Assembly: GCA_017302015.1 (NCBI GenBank)
Contig: JAFLEE010000088.1
Location: 1 to 20,549 of the forward strand
Direction: 5' to 3'
DNA: 20,549 nt
DNA from: Spirochaetota bacterium
GTDB lineage: Bacteria > Spirochaetota > UBA12135 > COTS27 > JAFLEE01
Shown here: in pieces, positions 1 through 8,464 of the stretch
Layout: the number at the start of each line of letters is the position of its first letter
Position numbering within the stretch: the stretch's first letter is position 1
The notes under the pieces: model-generated
Database searches by the model: none
What the model saw: the letters and a program-made list of their open reading frames with translations, nothing else
Told to the model about the DNA's origin: nothing
Program-made: the position numbers and the translations under genes

Positions 1-19
1 CTCGGCCGAGGCGCCCGCG

Positions 20-664
20 ATGCGCACGCGCCCCCCGGGGGTCATCTACCAATGGGGGCTCTTCCTCATCCATCAATTGAGCCGCATGTTCTACGGGCTG
101 CGCGCCCGGGGCCATCAGCTTCTCCCGGAGAAGGGCGGCCTCATCTTCTGCCCGAACCACGAGAGCTACCTCGACGCGGTCTGGGTGCTCTCTTCGCTTT
201 CGCGCGCCATCCGACGGCGAACCTACGTCATCGGCAAGCGCGAACTCTTCCGGAATCCGATCCTGAAGTTCCTGCTCTCCCGGGCCAATGTCATCGCCGT
301 GGAGCGGGAAGGGGACGTGCGCGAGGCCCTCTCGGCCGCCGAAGGCGTGCTTCGCGAGGGCAAGAACCTGCTCATCTTCCCCGAGGGCACGAGGTCGCGC
401 AGCGAAAACATCGGGCGTTTCCGCTCCGGGGTGGGGGAACTCATGCTGCGCACCGATGCCAAGGCGGTGCCCGTGCGGGTGCGCGGCGGGCGGGCCATCT
501 GGCCCGTGGGGGGCATCCCCAAACTGCTTTTCGCCAGGCATTTTAACGCCTCGGTTTCATTCGGGACCCCGGTCGCCATGGCCGAGATGGGCGCCCGGGG
601 AACGCAACTCACCCCCGATCTAGCCGCCTTGGAAATTCGGCAGAGGGTCGAAGCCCTGGGGTGA
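20..664 (+). CDS. plsC: 1-acyl-sn-glycerol-3-phosphate acyltransferase family protein (PlsC-like)
   Basis: Transfers an acyl chain to lysophosphatidic acid or a related lysolipid at the inner membrane, an early step of phospholipid synthesis. The 214-residue protein has the family's HX4D catalytic motif (NHESYLD, H47 and D52) and the glycerol-phosphate-binding FPEGTRS motif (residues 120-126), followed by a KAVPV stretch (148-152) matching the third family block. Length is normal for a short PlsC. A hydrophobic N-terminal segment (about residues 9-26) could anchor it. The ATG at 20 has a GAGG 8 nt upstream. The frame stays open to the window edge, so a slightly longer N-terminus cannot be excluded. 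The last 56 nt overlap the tail of the convergent helicase gene. Family assignment is firm; the exact acceptor is not, since lyso-ornithine-lipid or other lysolipid acyltransferases share these motifs. Confidence 0.88.
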   Translation: MRTRPPGVIYQWGLFLIHQLSRMFYGLRARGHQLLPEKGGLIFCPNHESYLDAVWVLSSLSRAIRRRTYVIGKRELFRNPILKFLLSRANVIAVEREGDVREALSAAEGVLREGKNLLIFPEGTRSRSENIGRFRSGVGELMLRTDAKAVPVRVRGGRAIWPVGGIPKLLFARHFNASVSFGTPVAMAEMGARGTQLTPDLAALEIRQRVEALG

Positions 665-2750
665 GGACTCCGTCGGCGGCTTCCTCCCCGACGGTCTTGC
701 GCCATTTGAGTTCATCCCGCAGGCGCAGCGCTTCTTCGGGGCGCCGTCGCGAGCGCGCCCATCGAAGGCGCGTAAAGAGGTCTTTTTCGCCGAAGCGCCG
801 CCAGCGCGGGTTGAGCAGGGCCTCGCGGAGGGCCGGAGAATCGGGCCGATCGCTGGTCAAGAGCAGGGATCTCTCCGCCCGGGTCATGGCCACATAGCGC
901 AGGCGATGCTCTTCTTCGGGGTCGGCCGGGGTGTCCCGGTCGAGTTCGCCGAAGCGGTAGCACGCGACCCCGACGAACTCCTTTCCCTTGGCCGCGTGCA
1001 TCGTGAGGAGGGCGACCCCGCCGCGGCGGGGCGGTTCTCCGATGTTTGGTTCCTCGCCCCCGCCGGTTTCGTATTGGCGCAGAAACTCTCCGGTGGTCCA
1101 ACTCGGGGGCGCGAAACGGAGGAAGGCCGCCGCGAATACGGAGGGCTTATCGGCCTGGTGCTCATGGGGCCAGAAGAATTTGGCCCCCAATTCGCGGGCA
1201 TAGAAGGCGGCGGCCCGGCCGAGGGGCGTGGAGGGATCCCGGGCCAGGCGGAGCCACTGGGCGAGGGATCGGGTGAAGGCGTGCCAGGGCCCCCGCTGCT
1301 CCACCGGCAAGCGCGCGGCGGGGAGCGCGAAGAGTTCGCCCAAACTCTCGAAACGTGCGCGAAAGACGGCGGACAGCGGCGTGCCGGGATGGTCGAGCAG
1401 TTCGCGGAGCGCGAGGGCCCCCCGCGCGCCGCGGTCTGGAAGGGAGAGCCTGGTGACGAGTTCCTGGGCGAAGGCGTTTCGAAAGAGGAGGGCGAGGGGA
1501 AAGGCGCCCGCGGGCAGCCCCCGGCTCTCGAGGGCGTGGGCGAGCACCGGAAGCCAGCGCTGGTGGCGGGAGAGCACGGCGAAGCGTTCGGGGAGCGCCG
1601 CGAGGCGCCGCTGCTCGCCCTGGAGCCATGCGGCGGTTCTTCGGGCGAGGTGCAGGCGATCGGGATGGAAGGCCACGCAAAGCCTCCCGGGGCCCGTTTG
1701 GACGGGGAGGAAGGTTTTCTCGACCCGGTGCCTGAGGCGGGAGATCGCGAACGAGGCATGCCGCACGATGGGCTCGGCGCTTCGATAATTGCGCCCGAGG
1801 ATCAATTGGGCGCCGCCGGGGTAATAGCTTGGGAAATCCAGCAGCCGCCGGGCTTCGGCGCCCCGCCATCCGTAGATGCATTGGTCGTCATCGCCGACGG
1901 CGAAAAGCCGCCCCGAGGAAGCGAGGAAATCCACGAGGAGATGCTGGGGCGCGTTTAGATCCTGGTATTCATCCACCAGGATCCACCGGTGGCGCGATCT
2001 CCATTTCGATCGAAGGCCCCCGTCGGAGAGGAGTTCCCGCAGGGCGAGATGGAGCATGCCCGGGAAATCGACGTTGCGATGCGCGCGCTGCCAATGGGCG
2101 AGGGCCTCGAGGAGTTCGGGATCCACGCCAGGGGTCGGGGAGTATCCGCGACCCCTTTTTATTTCTGCGACCTCCGCGCCACCGGCGGTGGTGTGTGAGA
2201 CCGGTACCGCGAGGGTTTCGAGGGCGCGGGCCAAGGTGGCGGAGTTCAGGGGGCGGTCGGGGGCATGGGCCTCCAGGAATCGATCCGGTCCGTCTTCTTC
2301 CACGCTCCAGGGCGACCCCGCATCGGGCAGGCTGGCGAGGGCGAACGCGTGGAAAGTCTTGACCTGGACGCCCGAGGGGCCGACCGGCACGCCATGGGCT
2401 TCGAGGCGACTGCGGATTTCATCGGCCGCCTTGCGGTTGAACGCCAGGGCCAGGATCGAAGCCGCGTCGACGGCGCTGGCGACGAGGTAGCGGATCCTTT
2501 GCACGAGCACCCGGGTTTTCCCCGAACCGGCCGGAGCGAGCACGCAAAGGGGGCCTCCGTTCCAAGAGGCCGCCCGGGCCTGTTCGGGATCGAGTTCTGA
2601 AAGGAGCGCGCCCGCGAGGGCGGGATCGGGGCGAAGTTCCGGGGGCGGCGGGAACGAGGCCCCTTCTTCCCGGAAGGCCCGTCTGAGGGTGGCGTGGTCG
2701 AAGTAGAGGAGCCTAGGATCTAGGGGGGGATGGGGCGCGAGGGATGGCAT
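609..2750 (-). CDS. UvrD/Rep family ATP-dependent DNA helicase (superfamily 1A)
   Basis: A 3'-5' DNA helicase/translocase of 713 residues, presumably acting in repair or replication restart. Visible motifs in order: Q-motif LDPEQ (53-57), Walker A APAGSGKT (72-79), motif Ia/Ib region with KTFHAFA (131-137), Walker B VDEYQD (259-264), motif III GDDDQCIYGWRG (286-297), motif IV NYRS (321-324), then the late LTMHAAKGKEF and YVAMTRAE blocks of motifs V and VI. All ATPase residues look intact. The C-terminus ends soon after motif VI without the long tail of classical UvrD/PcrA, so I do not give a specific gene name. It lies 57 bp downstream of the CDF gene on the same strand. The start at 2750 has no Shine-Dalgarno, but a TATGCT element lies 6 nt upstream. 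The last codons overlap the 3' end of the convergent plsC. Confidence 0.9.
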   Translation of the reverse strand: MPSLAPHPPLDPRLLYFDHATLRRAFREEGASFPPPPELRPDPALAGALLSELDPEQARAASWNGGPLCVLAPAGSGKTRVLVQRIRYLVASAVDAASILALAFNRKAADEIRSRLEAHGVPVGPSGVQVKTFHAFALASLPDAGSPWSVEEDGPDRFLEAHAPDRPLNSATLARALETLAVPVSHTTAGGAEVAEIKRGRGYSPTPGVDPELLEALAHWQRAHRNVDFPGMLHLALRELLSDGGLRSKWRSRHRWILVDEYQDLNAPQHLLVDFLASSGRLFAVGDDDQCIYGWRGAEARRLLDFPSYYPGGAQLILGRNYRSAEPIVRHASFAISRLRHRVEKTFLPVQTGPGRLCVAFHPDRLHLARRTAAWLQGEQRRLAALPERFAVLSRHQRWLPVLAHALESRGLPAGAFPLALLFRNAFAQELVTRLSLPDRGARGALALRELLDHPGTPLSAVFRARFESLGELFALPAARLPVEQRGPWHAFTRSLAQWLRLARDPSTPLGRAAAFYARELGAKFFWPHEHQADKPSVFAAAFLRFAPPSWTTGEFLRQYETGGGEEPNIGEPPRRGGVALLTMHAAKGKEFVGVACYRFGELDRDTPADPEEEHRLRYVAMTRAERSLLLTSDRPDSPALREALLNPRWRRFGEKDLFTRLRWARSRRRPEEALRLRDELKWRKTVGEEAADGVLTPGLRPSAEFPRRLDRG

Positions 2751-2756
2751 CCCCCG

Positions 2757-2762
2757 AGCATA
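2757..2762 (-). promoter_or_regulatory. candidate -10 element (TATGCT) for leaderless helicase mRNA
   Basis: TATGCT on the minus strand ends 6 nt before the ATG of the helicase gene. A start site 7 nt after the hexamer would fall on the A of the ATG itself. The gene has no Shine-Dalgarno. I see no clear -35. The call rests mainly on the same arrangement recurring at three other genes in the window. Confidence 0.35.
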
Positions 2763-2807
2763 AATGGCGTGCGTGGGGCGAGGAACCGGGCCGAGCCGGT
2801 GGGGTCC

Positions 2808-3740
2808 TTAGACGGTTTCGGGCCGGCAATCCCGCAGGGTGCAGCCCGCGCCCTGGGGCTCGATTTCGAAGGTGGCATGGGGGATGTGGAGTTCGGAGGT
2901 GATGCGGCGCAGGCGGGTCTTGACCTCATCCAGGGCCGAGAGGTCGGGGTTGCCGGCGACCTCGACATGGGCGGTGAGCACGTGGAAATGGCCGTCGAGG
3001 GTCCACAGGTGCAGGTCGTGGATGCCCGAGACCCCGGGCTCCGCCAAAAGGAGCCGGGTGAGTTCGGCCTCGCGGATGCCGGGGGGACCGCCCTGGAGGA
3101 GGATATGGAGGGCTTCCCGGCCGTTTCGAAACGCGTTGATCGATACCCAAAGGGCGATGGCGATGGAAAGGGCGGGATCGATCCACACCCAGGCGGTGAA
3201 ATGGATGACGATGGCGCCGACAAGAACGGCGACCCATCCCAGGATATCTTCGATGAAATGGAGCGAGACGGCGCGGTGCTGGAGATCGCTTCTCCGGGAC
3301 ACGCGCCAGGCCGCGACGGAGTTGACGAGGATGCCGAGGACGGCGAGGGCGAGCATGCCGCGGGCGTGAACCGGTTCCGGGTGCCGCAGGCGGCCGATGG
3401 CGAAATAGCCCATGGCCACGGCCCCGGCGAGGAGGACAGCGGAAAGGATCAGGGCGGAGAGGATCGAAAGGCGGCGGTAGCCGAAGGTATAGGCCGCGTC
3501 GGCCTTGCGGTGGGAGCGCCGCTCCAAAATCCACGCCAAGGCGATGGAGAGGCTATCGCCCGCGTCGTGGAGGGCGTCGGAGAGGATGGAGACGCTATTG
3601 GTGAGAAGGCCGCCGACGAGTTCCACCACCGCGAACAGGCTATTAAGGAGGAAGGCGACCCCGAGCCCCCCGCCGGATGCTCCGTGGGAGTGGCCGTGGG
3701 CATGGTCGTGGGAATGGGAGGCGTGGTGTTCGTGGGCCAT
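2808..3740 (-). CDS. cation diffusion facilitator family transporter (zinc-type efflux)
   Basis: Exports Zn2+ or related divalent cations across the inner membrane by proton antiport. The 310-residue protein starts with a His-rich stretch (HSHDHAHGHSH, about residues 9-19) typical of zinc CDFs, followed by six predicted transmembrane helices. TM2 carries the HxxxD metal site (H58/D62) and TM5 a second HxxxD in LHFIED. The last 90 or so residues form the cytoplasmic CDF C-terminal domain, with alternating hydrophobic strands and a His-Val-Glu region (TAHVEVAG). Length and order match the CzcD/ZitB subgroup. It starts 38 bp from the divergent glycosyltransferase gene, with no good Shine-Dalgarno. 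A metal importer lies 10 kb away on the same strand, so the window holds both an importer and an exporter. Substrate is inferred from the family. Confidence 0.9.
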   Translation of the reverse strand: MAHEHHASHSHDHAHGHSHGASGGGLGVAFLLNSLFAVVELVGGLLTNSVSILSDALHDAGDSLSIALAWILERRSHRKADAAYTFGYRRLSILSALILSAVLLAGAVAMGYFAIGRLRHPEPVHARGMLALAVLGILVNSVAAWRVSRRSDLQHRAVSLHFIEDILGWVAVLVGAIVIHFTAWVWIDPALSIAIALWVSINAFRNGREALHILLQGGPPGIREAELTRLLLAEPGVSGIHDLHLWTLDGHFHVLTAHVEVAGNPDLSALDEVKTRLRRITSELHIPHATFEIEPQGAGCTLRDCRPETV

Positions 3741-3778
3741 GGCGGGGGAGGGATGGGGAAATGTATCATCGAACGCGG
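3741..3778. promoter_or_regulatory. divergent promoter region between CDF and glycosyltransferase genes
   Basis: Only 38 bp separate the divergent start codons. On the plus strand TATCAT (3764-3769) ends 9 nt before the ATG at 3779. On the minus strand TACATT (rc of 3760-3765) lies 19 nt before the CDF start. The two candidate -10 elements overlap, so the two promoters may compete. Neither has a convincing -35. Confidence 0.35.
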
Positions 3779-4891
3779 ATGGTAAAATTCAGCGTGGAAA
3801 AACGAATCATCCTGGCCGGTTGGCATTGGGGAGAGGTTTCCGGAACGGCGACCGTGCTGGAAAACATCGTTCGCCACCTTGAGCCATCCCCGGGGATGGC
3901 GTACCGCTTGGTCGTTCCCCATGGGCGGGAGCTCGGCGTCGTTCCCGGCTTCGTGCAGGTGGCACGCTTGGGCGAGGTCTCGGGCGGTCACGGGGCCTGG
4001 CTCGAGGCTTTCCAAGGCGCCTACGGGAACGAACTCCTCTTTTTCCCGGGGATGCAATTGCCCCAGCGGACCCCCGCGCGTTTTGTCAGCGTAATCCACG
4101 ACGTCCTGCCGCTGCACTCCATCGATTTCAAGATCAATCCCCTGCGCGCGGCGGGCTACCGCGCTAAAATTCGAGCCCATCGGACGGCACGACGCATCAT
4201 CACGGTTTCCCAATTTTCGCGCAACGACATCGTGGCGCGCTGCGGTTTGGCAATCGAGAAATTCCGCGTCGTCCCCAATGGGGTCGAAGACCGCTTCTCC
4301 GCGGGGGCGCTTCCAATCGACGGGGCGGTCGCGGCCCTGCGCGAACAGGGCCCCTACGCGCTCTACGTGGGCGACCTGAGTTGGCGCAAGAATGTGCCCG
4401 CCTTCGCGAAGGCCTACCTCGCGCTCCCCCCGAGACTGAAGGAAAAGTACCGCTTCGTCTTCACCGGGAAGGGCCCCGCTCGGCGGAAGATCGAAAATAG
4501 GTTCCAGCGGGCCGGCTGCGCGGAGCGCCTCACGGCCTTGGGCGTGGTGGACCACGAGCTTCTTCCCCCGCTCATGGCGGGCGCGTCGCTGTTCGTGTTC
4601 CCGAGCCTCCTCGAGGGGTTCGGGCTGCCCGTGCTCGAAGCACAGGCCGCCGGAACGCCGGTGCTCTGCAATGCCGCAAGTTCCCTCCCCGAAATTTCCG
4701 GGGGCGCCGCCCATCTGGTGGACACCGGTTCGCCCCGCCCGTTCGCCCGGGCCCTGGCGTTCCTTCTGGGCGATGAGGGCGAGCGGCACCGTTTGGCGGA
4801 GGCGGGGAGGCTTAACGCGGCTCGTTATTCGTGGGCCCGTTCGGCCCGCGCTTATACCCAAATCTTCCAGGAAGCCTTGGAGGGTTCATGA
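3779..4891 (+). CDS. GT4-family glycosyltransferase (first of the envelope-glycan operon)
   Basis: Probably adds a sugar from a nucleotide-sugar donor to LPS core, O-antigen or another surface glycan, at the cytoplasmic face. The 370-residue GT-B protein has the GT4 features SVIHDV (104-109), TVSQFSR (142-148), VVPNGVE (164-170) and the C-terminal donor-site block with the EX7E motif EGFGLPVLE (E279/E287), followed by AAGTPVLC. The frame is open upstream to 3677, inside the CDF gene. I chose the ATG at 3779 because the preceding residues are low-complexity Arg/Gly and overlap the CDF N-terminus; an ATG at 3761 is the alternative. It overlaps the next glycosyltransferase gene by ATGA, indicating an operon with translational coupling. 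The acceptor cannot be told from sequence. Confidence 0.88.
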   Translation: MVKFSVEKRIILAGWHWGEVSGTATVLENIVRHLEPSPGMAYRLVVPHGRELGVVPGFVQVARLGEVSGGHGAWLEAFQGAYGNELLFFPGMQLPQRTPARFVSVIHDVLPLHSIDFKINPLRAAGYRAKIRAHRTARRIITVSQFSRNDIVARCGLAIEKFRVVPNGVEDRFSAGALPIDGAVAALREQGPYALYVGDLSWRKNVPAFAKAYLALPPRLKEKYRFVFTGKGPARRKIENRFQRAGCAERLTALGVVDHELLPPLMAGASLFVFPSLLEGFGLPVLEAQAAGTPVLCNAASSLPEISGGAAHLVDTGSPRPFARALAFLLGDEGERHRLAEAGRLNAARYSWARSARAYTQIFQEALEGS

Positions 4892-6039
4892 GCGGATTTC
4901 CTGGCGGCGCGCGCGGGAAGCGCCTGGCGATCCTCCACCCCGATATGGCCGCGGGCGGGGGCGCCGAAAATTATATCCACTGGATCTCCGAGGAACTCGT
5001 GCGCCAGGGCCACGCGGTCACCGTTTTCAGCGGAAGATTCTCCCAGGCCGCGTGCCCCTACGAGAGGATCCAGGTGGATCTCGGGCTTAAGGCCATGCGC
5101 TGGCGGCAAAGCACGCGCCGCCTCGCCGAAGAACTTCCCCGCTTCGACGGGATCATCCTCCATAATTTCCCCTCCGCCCTGCATTTCGGCTTCGTGCACC
5201 GGAAATTGGGGGGAAGGCTCCCCCCAAGCCTCTGGTTCTGCCAAGAACCCAAGGTCAGCCTCTACGGCGTCGACGAGGCCCAGCGCCGGCGCCTCGCCCG
5301 TCGGCGCCTCCGGCGGTTCTCGGTGGCGGATTGGAACACGATCCGCCTCGACCGCAGCGGCGTTCGGGCGGTGGGGGCCATCCGAGGCAATAGCCGCCGC
5401 ACGGCGCGCTTCGCCGCGTCGGTGTACGGGCGGCCGGTGGAGGCCTTGCACCTCGCCATTCCCGATGCGACGGTGGCCGAAAACCCTGTGGGCGAGAAGG
5501 GCGATTTTTTCCTGTTCACCGGGCGCCTCTTCGCCGTGAAAAATGTCTATGGCGCCCTGGGCGCCTTCGAAGAGTTCGTTCGCCTCACCGGGGATCGACG
5601 CCTGCGCCTGGTGTTCGCCGGCGAGGGCCCCGAACGCGAGGGACTCCTGCGCCGGGCCGCGGAAGCTGGCCTGGGGGAACGGGTCGAGGCCAAGGGGTGG
5701 ATCGATGACGCCGGGCTGCGCTCGCTCATGGACCGCGCTGTGGCCGTGCTCAATGTGCCCCACCGGGAACCCTTCGGCCTCGTCACCCTCGAGACCTGGG
5801 CCCGGCGCACCGCCCTCATCCTCGCCGGCGATGGGGGCTCGGCGGAACTCGCCACCGACGGGGAGAACGCCCTATTGGTCGACCCGGCCGACGTCGGTCA
5901 GATCGCCGCGGCGATGGCTCGCCTCGCGGGCGACCCCGGGTTGGGGGAGCGGCTGGCGGCAAATGGCTACGGCCTCGTGCGCGAAAAGTACCTGATGTCG
6001 CACCACGTGCGCCACTTGCTTTCTGCCCTGGGCGTTTGA
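4888..6039 (+). CDS. GT4-family glycosyltransferase (second of the operon)
   Basis: A 383-residue retaining GT-B glycosyltransferase of the same broad family as its upstream neighbour but clearly distinct in sequence. The N-terminus has the glycine-rich GGGAE motif (23-27) common in GT4 enzymes. The C-terminal half has FTGRLFAVKN (210-219), LVFAGEGPE (241-249) and the EX7E donor-site motif EPFGLVTLE (E294/E302). The frame is open upstream, but the ATG at 4888 has GGAGG 4 nt upstream and overlaps the previous stop as ATGA, so it is the likely start. Together with the WaaF-like gene 7 bp downstream it forms a three-gene set for LPS core or a related heteropolysaccharide. Donor and acceptor are unknown. 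Confidence 0.88.
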   Translation: MSGFPGGARGKRLAILHPDMAAGGGAENYIHWISEELVRQGHAVTVFSGRFSQAACPYERIQVDLGLKAMRWRQSTRRLAEELPRFDGIILHNFPSALHFGFVHRKLGGRLPPSLWFCQEPKVSLYGVDEAQRRRLARRRLRRFSVADWNTIRLDRSGVRAVGAIRGNSRRTARFAASVYGRPVEALHLAIPDATVAENPVGEKGDFFLFTGRLFAVKNVYGALGAFEEFVRLTGDRRLRLVFAGEGPEREGLLRRAAEAGLGERVEAKGWIDDAGLRSLMDRAVAVLNVPHREPFGLVTLETWARRTALILAGDGGSAELATDGENALLVDPADVGQIAAAMARLAGDPGLGERLAANGYGLVREKYLMSHHVRHLLSALGV

Positions 6040-6046
6040 GGGCGCC

Positions 6047-7120
6047 ATGGCCAGACCGATCGATGCCACGTCGGTGAAGCGGATCCTCATCCGCGGGCTC
6101 AATTGGCGCTTGGGCGATTCCCTCATGACCACCCCGTTCCTTTCGGCGGTGCGCCAGCGTTTTCCCGCAGCCGCGATCACCCTCGTGGTGCCCCCGCGGG
6201 TGGCCCGCATTTTCGAGGCGAACCCCGATCTCGACGAGATCCTCTTCTTCGATACCCACGGCGCCCAACGCAGTTTGCGAAGCCGCCTCGCCTTCGCCGG
6301 CGAACTCAGGCGGCGCAAGTTCGACCTGGCCTTCCTGCTCCAACGCGCCTTGGAAGCCGCCCTGATCGCGTTCCTCGCGCGCATCCCGATCCGCATCGGG
6401 TACGATAGCGACGGGCGGGGCCTGCTGCTCACCCATTCCCTCCATGAGACTTGGAGGATCCGCACCTCGAACCAGCACCAGGCGGATTACCACCTCGAAA
6501 TGCTATCGCGGTTCTTCCCGGGGGACGGCGCCCGCCCCCCCCTGCGGATGGCGGCCTTGGCCCAAGACTTGGAAACCCTGAACCAAAAAGCGCCATCCAA
6601 CGGATTGGACCTCGGGAAACCCTACCTCGTCTTGGCTCCCGGAACCTCCTACGGGGTCGCGAAACGTTGGGCGGTGGCCCATTGGAGGGCCCTCGCGATG
6701 CGCCTTTCGGCCGCGTTCCCCAATATCCAGCTCGTGCTGGCCGGGACCGAAGAAGACGGGCTCTATTGCGCCGAAATCGCCCGGGGGGGCGGCCTCGTCG
6801 ATTTAAGCGGGAAAACGACCCTCGGGGAACTTGTGCAGCTCCTGTCGGGGGCGCGCCTCCTCATCACCATCGATAATGGGAACTCCCACCTGGCCTGCGC
6901 CCTGGGCACCCCGCTTTTGGCCCTCTTCGGGAGTTCCAACCCCGTGACGACCGGCCCTTGGGGTCGGCCCGAAGACCTTATTTACCACAAGGTCTATTGC
7001 TCCCCCTGCTGCGATAAGGATTGCCGGGAAAAACACCACCAGTGCATGGAAGAAATCACGGTGGACGAGGTATTCGCGGGGGCCGCAAAGCGCCTTTGGC
7101 CGCGGCAGGCGGAGGTGTAA
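6047..7120 (+). CDS. waaF: GT9-family lipopolysaccharide heptosyltransferase (WaaF-like)
   Basis: Transfers L-glycero-D-manno-heptose from ADP-heptose to the inner core of LPS at the cytoplasmic face. The 357-residue protein shows the family blocks in order: ILIRGLNWRLGD near the N-terminus with the conserved GD (23-24), RIGYDSDGRG (116-124) as in heptosyltransferase II, LVLAPGTSYGVAKRW (194-208), then the donor-binding segment with LSGKTTLGEL and ITIDNGNSHLACALGTP, and a Cys-rich tail (CSPCCDKDC) seen in WaaF homologues. Length matches. It starts 7 bp after the upstream glycosyltransferase, in the same operon. Its stop codon TAA is the beginning of a TAAAAT -10 element for the next gene. Other GT9 members (WaaC, WaaQ, RfaF-like) are possible; the RIGYDSDGRG block favours heptosyltransferase II. 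Confidence 0.85.
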   Translation: MARPIDATSVKRILIRGLNWRLGDSLMTTPFLSAVRQRFPAAAITLVVPPRVARIFEANPDLDEILFFDTHGAQRSLRSRLAFAGELRRRKFDLAFLLQRALEAALIAFLARIPIRIGYDSDGRGLLLTHSLHETWRIRTSNQHQADYHLEMLSRFFPGDGARPPLRMAALAQDLETLNQKAPSNGLDLGKPYLVLAPGTSYGVAKRWAVAHWRALAMRLSAAFPNIQLVLAGTEEDGLYCAEIARGGGLVDLSGKTTLGELVQLLSGARLLITIDNGNSHLACALGTPLLALFGSSNPVTTGPWGRPEDLIYHKVYCSPCCDKDCREKHHQCMEEITVDEVFAGAAKRLWPRQAEV

Positions 7121-7123
7121 AAT
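7096..7123 (+). promoter_or_regulatory. candidate promoter for the diguanylate cyclase gene
   Basis: TTGGCC (7096-7101), a 16-bp spacer and TAAAAT (7118-7123). The -10 overlaps the stop codon of the heptosyltransferase gene. The predicted start near 7130 leaves a short leader that contains a GGAAGGAAG Shine-Dalgarno before the ATG at 7142. The cyclase could thus be expressed separately from the glycan operon. Confidence 0.45.
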
Positions 7124-7141
7124 GAGGCGGAAGGAAGCCCC

Positions 7142-8431
7142 ATGAAGTTTGACGCTGAACTACGAGAGCGGGCCAAGACGCTCTTTCGGGAATACAACGG
7201 CTGGTTCCCGGTGGCGGCCATCGCTTTGGTGGTCGCCGTGGCGATCCTCGACGCCGCGTCTCCCGGCCTCTTGGGCCAATTTCTCTCGAACCTCAACTAT
7301 AACGCGGTGTCGCTCAGCCTCGCCGGGGTGATCCTCATCGCGACCATCGTCTCCTACCCGAGGGTCTATAAACTGAAGGTGCTCTTAAGCGGGTTCATGG
7401 CGGTCTCCATCTTCCTGATGGTCTTCCTGGCGCGCACTTCCTTTCCCTTCCATTCGCTCAGTTCGGGCGCGGTCTGGGATTTTTACGCTTCCGCCCAAAA
7501 ACTCCCGTCGTTCACCGCCCGGTTCCTGTCGCTCCTCTTCGCCCTCAATCTGCTGGCCATCATGATCGTCCCCTCCCGGGTGAATTACACCGCGGGGCGC
7601 GTGCGCTCGGTCCTTCCCCTCATCGTCAACCTCCTCGTTTGGGTGCTGGTCATTTTCTCCATGGCGGCCTTCGTGGAAACCCAGGCGGTGCGCGGGATCC
7701 AGGTCTTCTTCATCCTCTACGCGAAATGGATCGTCCTCGCCATCTTCATCGCCACCGCCGTCCTCTCCTGGTTCCGCATCGAGGAGGACCATAATTTCGG
7801 CGCGGTCCTGGTGTCGATCGCGCTGGTCATGCTGGTGGCCGCGTTCAACCCGAAGATGGACGCGCGTTTCCTCGCCTTCCTGCTCCTCATGGGCGCGCTG
7901 CTTCTGGCGGGGATCGTCTACCACGTGCTGGAATCCCTCAAATACGGGGCCCGCATCGATCCCCTCCTCAAGATCTGGAACCGCCAGTACATGGGGGCCA
8001 TCGTCTCGGGGGTCGCCGAGATCCACCTGGGGAGTAAGTTCAGCGTGCTCATCTCCGATATCGACCATTTCAAGCACGTCAACGATACCTACGGCCACCA
8101 GGCGGGCGACGCCGTGCTCTACGAGGTGGCCCAGTGCATCCGCAAGTCCGCCGAACCCGAGGGCATCGCCTGCCGCTACGGCGGCGAAGAGATCATCATC
8201 TTCCTCAAGAACCTCACGGGCAAAGAAGCCAAAGAGAAGGCCGAGGCCATCCGCAAAGCCATCGAAAAGATGAAGATCAAGTACCAGCGCCGCCGCATCC
8301 CGGTCACCACCAGCATCGGGGTGGCCAGCAAGGAGGGCGGGGCCAAGACGGTGGAGCAGCTCATCCAGGAGGCCGACAAGGGCCTCTACGAGGCCAAGCG
8401 CACCGGGCGTAATAAGGTCGTCGCTTCTTAG
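7142..8431 (+). CDS. membrane-anchored GGDEF-domain diguanylate cyclase
   Basis: Predicted to make cyclic di-GMP from two GTP. The 429-residue protein has about eight hydrophobic segments between residues 23 and 262 (an unrecognised membrane sensor region) and a GGDEF domain from about 270 to the end. Metal- and GTP-binding residues are present: D306 in SDIDHF, N314-D315 in HVNDTYGH, and the signature RYGGEEI (345-351), where GGDEF reads GGEEI. The fourth and fifth letters vary in the family; E at the third position is common in active enzymes, I at the last is unusual. The RxxD inhibitory site that should precede the signature reads EPEG, so product inhibition through it is unlikely. It follows the LPS genes and is 33 nt upstream of a small membrane peptide. 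Activity is inferred, not shown. Confidence 0.87.
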   Translation: MKFDAELRERAKTLFREYNGWFPVAAIALVVAVAILDAASPGLLGQFLSNLNYNAVSLSLAGVILIATIVSYPRVYKLKVLLSGFMAVSIFLMVFLARTSFPFHSLSSGAVWDFYASAQKLPSFTARFLSLLFALNLLAIMIVPSRVNYTAGRVRSVLPLIVNLLVWVLVIFSMAAFVETQAVRGIQVFFILYAKWIVLAIFIATAVLSWFRIEEDHNFGAVLVSIALVMLVAAFNPKMDARFLAFLLLMGALLLAGIVYHVLESLKYGARIDPLLKIWNRQYMGAIVSGVAEIHLGSKFSVLISDIDHFKHVNDTYGHQAGDAVLYEVAQCIRKSAEPEGIACRYGGEEIIIFLKNLTGKEAKEKAEAIRKAIEKMKIKYQRRRIPVTTSIGVASKEGGAKTVEQLIQEADKGLYEAKRTGRNKVVAS

Positions 8432-8464
8432 GTCGTTTCCCCGTCTTAAAAAAAAGGAGTGCCC

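Noticed and set aside
906-1958. 350-codon plus-strand frame inside the helicase gene
   Set aside because: It is opposite the helicase motifs, low-complexity Gly/Glu, with no domain seen.
3677-3778. N-terminal extension of the first glycosyltransferase
   Set aside because: The extra 34 residues are Arg/Gly-rich and overlap the CDF N-terminus in reverse. Family alignment begins at about MVKFSVEKRI.
3449-4861. 470-codon minus-strand frame opposite the first glycosyltransferase
   Set aside because: The glycosyltransferase on the plus strand has clear GT4 motifs and operon-like junctions. The minus frame has none and also crosses the CDF gene in another frame.
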